A DNA stretch of 32,122 bases, taken from Sphingomonadales bacterium (GTDB taxonomy: Bacteria > Pseudomonadota > Alphaproteobacteria > Sphingomonadales > Sphingomonadaceae). Positions 30,835-32,122 of the stretch are shown here, in pieces. The DNA lies in NCBI GenBank assembly GCA_027485485.1, contig JAIXQY010000199.1, positions 1-32,122 of the forward strand, given 5' to 3'. A model generated the notes under the pieces. It did not search any database. It was not told where the DNA came from and saw only the letters and a list, made by a program, of their open reading frames with translations. How positions within the stretch are numbered: the stretch's first letter is position 1; each line of letters begins with the position of its first letter. Both the position numbers and the translations under genes were made by a program.

Positions 30835-32115
30835 ATGCATGATCTGAAAGCTCTTCGCGCCGATCCAGCCGCCTTTGCTGCCGCACTTGCGCGCCGTGGT
30901 GTGACGGATTCAGTGACCCTACTAATTGCGGTGGATGCTGCACGCCGCGACGCTGAGACAATTGCGCAAGAATTGCTTGCCCGCCGCAATGCCGCATCGA
31001 AAGACATCGGAGCTGCGATGGCCGCTGGGGAAAGCGCACGGGCAGATGAATTGAAGGCCTTGGTCGCTAATCTGAAAGCGGACATCGGGATCTACGAATC
31101 CATGTCAAAGGATCGCGATGCAGAACTCCAGTCCAAGCTTTCGGAGTTGCCCAACCTGCCCGCCGACGATGTGCCCGATGGCGTGGACGAGCATGGCAAT
31201 GTGGAAGAAGCCCGCTGGGGCACCCCGCGCGCCTTTGATTTTCAGCCGTTGGAACACGACATCATTGCGGCCAAACTGGGTTACGATCCAGAAGCTGCCG
31301 CCCGTGTGGCCGGCGCGCGTTTCGCGGTGCTGAAGGGGCCCCTGGCGCGGCTGCAACGCGCGCTCGGCCAATATATGATCGACACCCAAACGGCGGTGAA
31401 CGGCTTTGCCGAAACCTATGCGCCGCTGCTGGTGAACAGGAATGCCGCCTTCGGCACCGGGCAACTGCCCAAGTTCGAAGAGGATGTCTTCAAGACGACC
31501 GACGGCCGCTACCTCATCCCCACCGCCGAAATGAGCCTGACCAACCTGGTCGCCGGCGACATCATCGATGCCGCAGCCCTGCCGATCCGCATGACCGCGC
31601 TCACCCCCTGTTTCCGCAGCGAGGCCGGCAGCGCCGGGCGCGACACCCGCGGCCTGATCCGCCAGCACCAGTTCGAAAAATGCGAGCTGGTGACGATCTG
31701 CACGCCGGACCAGGCCGAGGCCGAACATGCCCATATGCTGGCCAGTGCGGAAGCCATATTGCAGGCGCTGAACCTGCCCTATCGCCGGATGCTGCTCTGC
31801 GCCGGCGACATGGGCTTTTCGGCGCGCAAGACCTATGACCTCGAGGTCTGGCTGCCGGGGCAGGGCGCCTATCGCGAGATCAGCTCCATTTCCGATTGCG
31901 GCGATTTCCAGGGCCGGCGCATGAACGCCCGCTGGAAGGTGGCGGGCGAGAAGGGCAGCCGCGGCGCGGTGAACACGCTCAACGGTTCGGGCCTCGCCGT
32001 GGGCCGCACGCTGGTGGCGGTGATCGAAAATTATCAACAGGCCGATGGCAGTGTGGTCATCCCCGATGTGCTGAAACCCTATATGGCCGGCATTGACCGG
32101 CTGGAGCCCCGCTGA
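30835..32115 (+). CDS. serS: Seryl-tRNA synthetase
   Basis: A 426-residue class II synthetase charging tRNA-Ser and tRNA-Sec where present. The N-terminal coiled-coil arm that grips tRNA spans about residues 25-105 (LLARRNAASKDIGAAM). The catalytic core has TAEMSL, motif 2 FRSEAGSAGRDTRGLIRQHQ (about 259) and motif 3 GSGLAVGRTLVAVIENYQ (about 389). ATG 30835 (MHDLKALRADP) follows AAGGCAGGG; the open frame runs much further upstream through the opposite-strand gene and is not real there. The first 300 bases are lower in GC and use codons such as CTA, ATT and GCA that the rest avoids, so the arm may have come by recombination from another lineage. It is complete. Confidence 0.97.
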   Translation: MHDLKALRADPAAFAAALARRGVTDSVTLLIAVDAARRDAETIAQELLARRNAASKDIGAAMAAGESARADELKALVANLKADIGIYESMSKDRDAELQSKLSELPNLPADDVPDGVDEHGNVEEARWGTPRAFDFQPLEHDIIAAKLGYDPEAAARVAGARFAVLKGPLARLQRALGQYMIDTQTAVNGFAETYAPLLVNRNAAFGTGQLPKFEEDVFKTTDGRYLIPTAEMSLTNLVAGDIIDAAALPIRMTALTPCFRSEAGSAGRDTRGLIRQHQFEKCELVTICTPDQAEAEHAHMLASAEAILQALNLPYRRMLLCAGDMGFSARKTYDLEVWLPGQGAYREISSISDCGDFQGRRMNARWKVAGEKGSRGAVNTLNGSGLAVGRTLVAVIENYQQADGSVVIPDVLKPYMAGIDRLEPR

Positions 32116-32122
32116 TGCGCAT
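32115..32122 (+). CDS. Start of a downstream gene cut by the window edge
   Basis: An ATG at 32115 overlaps the last base of the serS stop (TGATG), followed by CGC and AT. The same one-base overlap links several real gene pairs in this window. Only Met-Arg can be read. surE often follows serS in alphaproteobacteria and begins Met-Arg-Ile, so it is a guess consistent with these bases, not a determination. Confidence 0.35.

Overview
The window is GC-rich alphaproteobacterial chromosome, most likely from a member of the Sphingomonadales. I infer this from the small secreted protein beside nth, the large TonB-dependent receptor next to a beta-propeller phytase, the Caulobacter-type Tad/Flp pilus genes, and palindromic intergenic repeats of kinds I associate with sphingomonads. 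No species can be named from the sequence alone. There is no integrase, transposase, CRISPR array or rRNA.

Positions 1-1760 hold a tRNA-Arg(CCG), a small secreted protein and endonuclease III on the minus strand, then a divergent DUF2244 membrane protein. Positions 1762-5752 hold an exported amidase-signature enzyme (minus) divergent from a soluble hybrid histidine kinase translationally coupled to a LuxR-type response regulator. Positions 5796-10039 hold an HscC-like Hsp70 overlapping a very unusual partner: a degenerate J-domain fused to a many-pass membrane region and two TonB-C-like domains.

Positions 10040-20934 are a Tad pilus locus. An AT-rich leader of about 590 bases precedes the flp pilin, which is followed by a strong hairpin terminator. 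A tightly overlapping series follows: cpaB, cpaC, a small unknown secreted protein in the place of cpaD, cpaE, cpaF, tadB, tadC, two TPR genes and the prepilin peptidase. The pseudopilin genes (tadE/F/G) are not here.

Positions 20991-26526 look like a phosphate-scavenging unit: an array of 11-base-spaced GTCAC repeats resembling PHO boxes, a TonB-dependent receptor, a secreted PHP-family phosphoesterase and a lipoprotein beta-propeller phytase. Positions 26529-29967 are a three-gene CoA/flavin catabolic cluster (crotonase, acyl-CoA dehydrogenase, type-2 acyl-CoA dehydrogenase/monooxygenase) with REP-like palindromes in its gaps, one of which runs into the start of the last gene. The window ends with a zinc-ribbon membrane protein (minus) divergent from serS. 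The first 300 bases of serS have a composition unlike the rest of the gene. The first codons of a further gene overlap the serS stop.

The most interesting points are the J-domain/TonB-C fusion with HscC, the putative Pho-regulated receptor-PHP-phytase set, the small protein replacing CpaD, and the REP element serving as start region of a gene.
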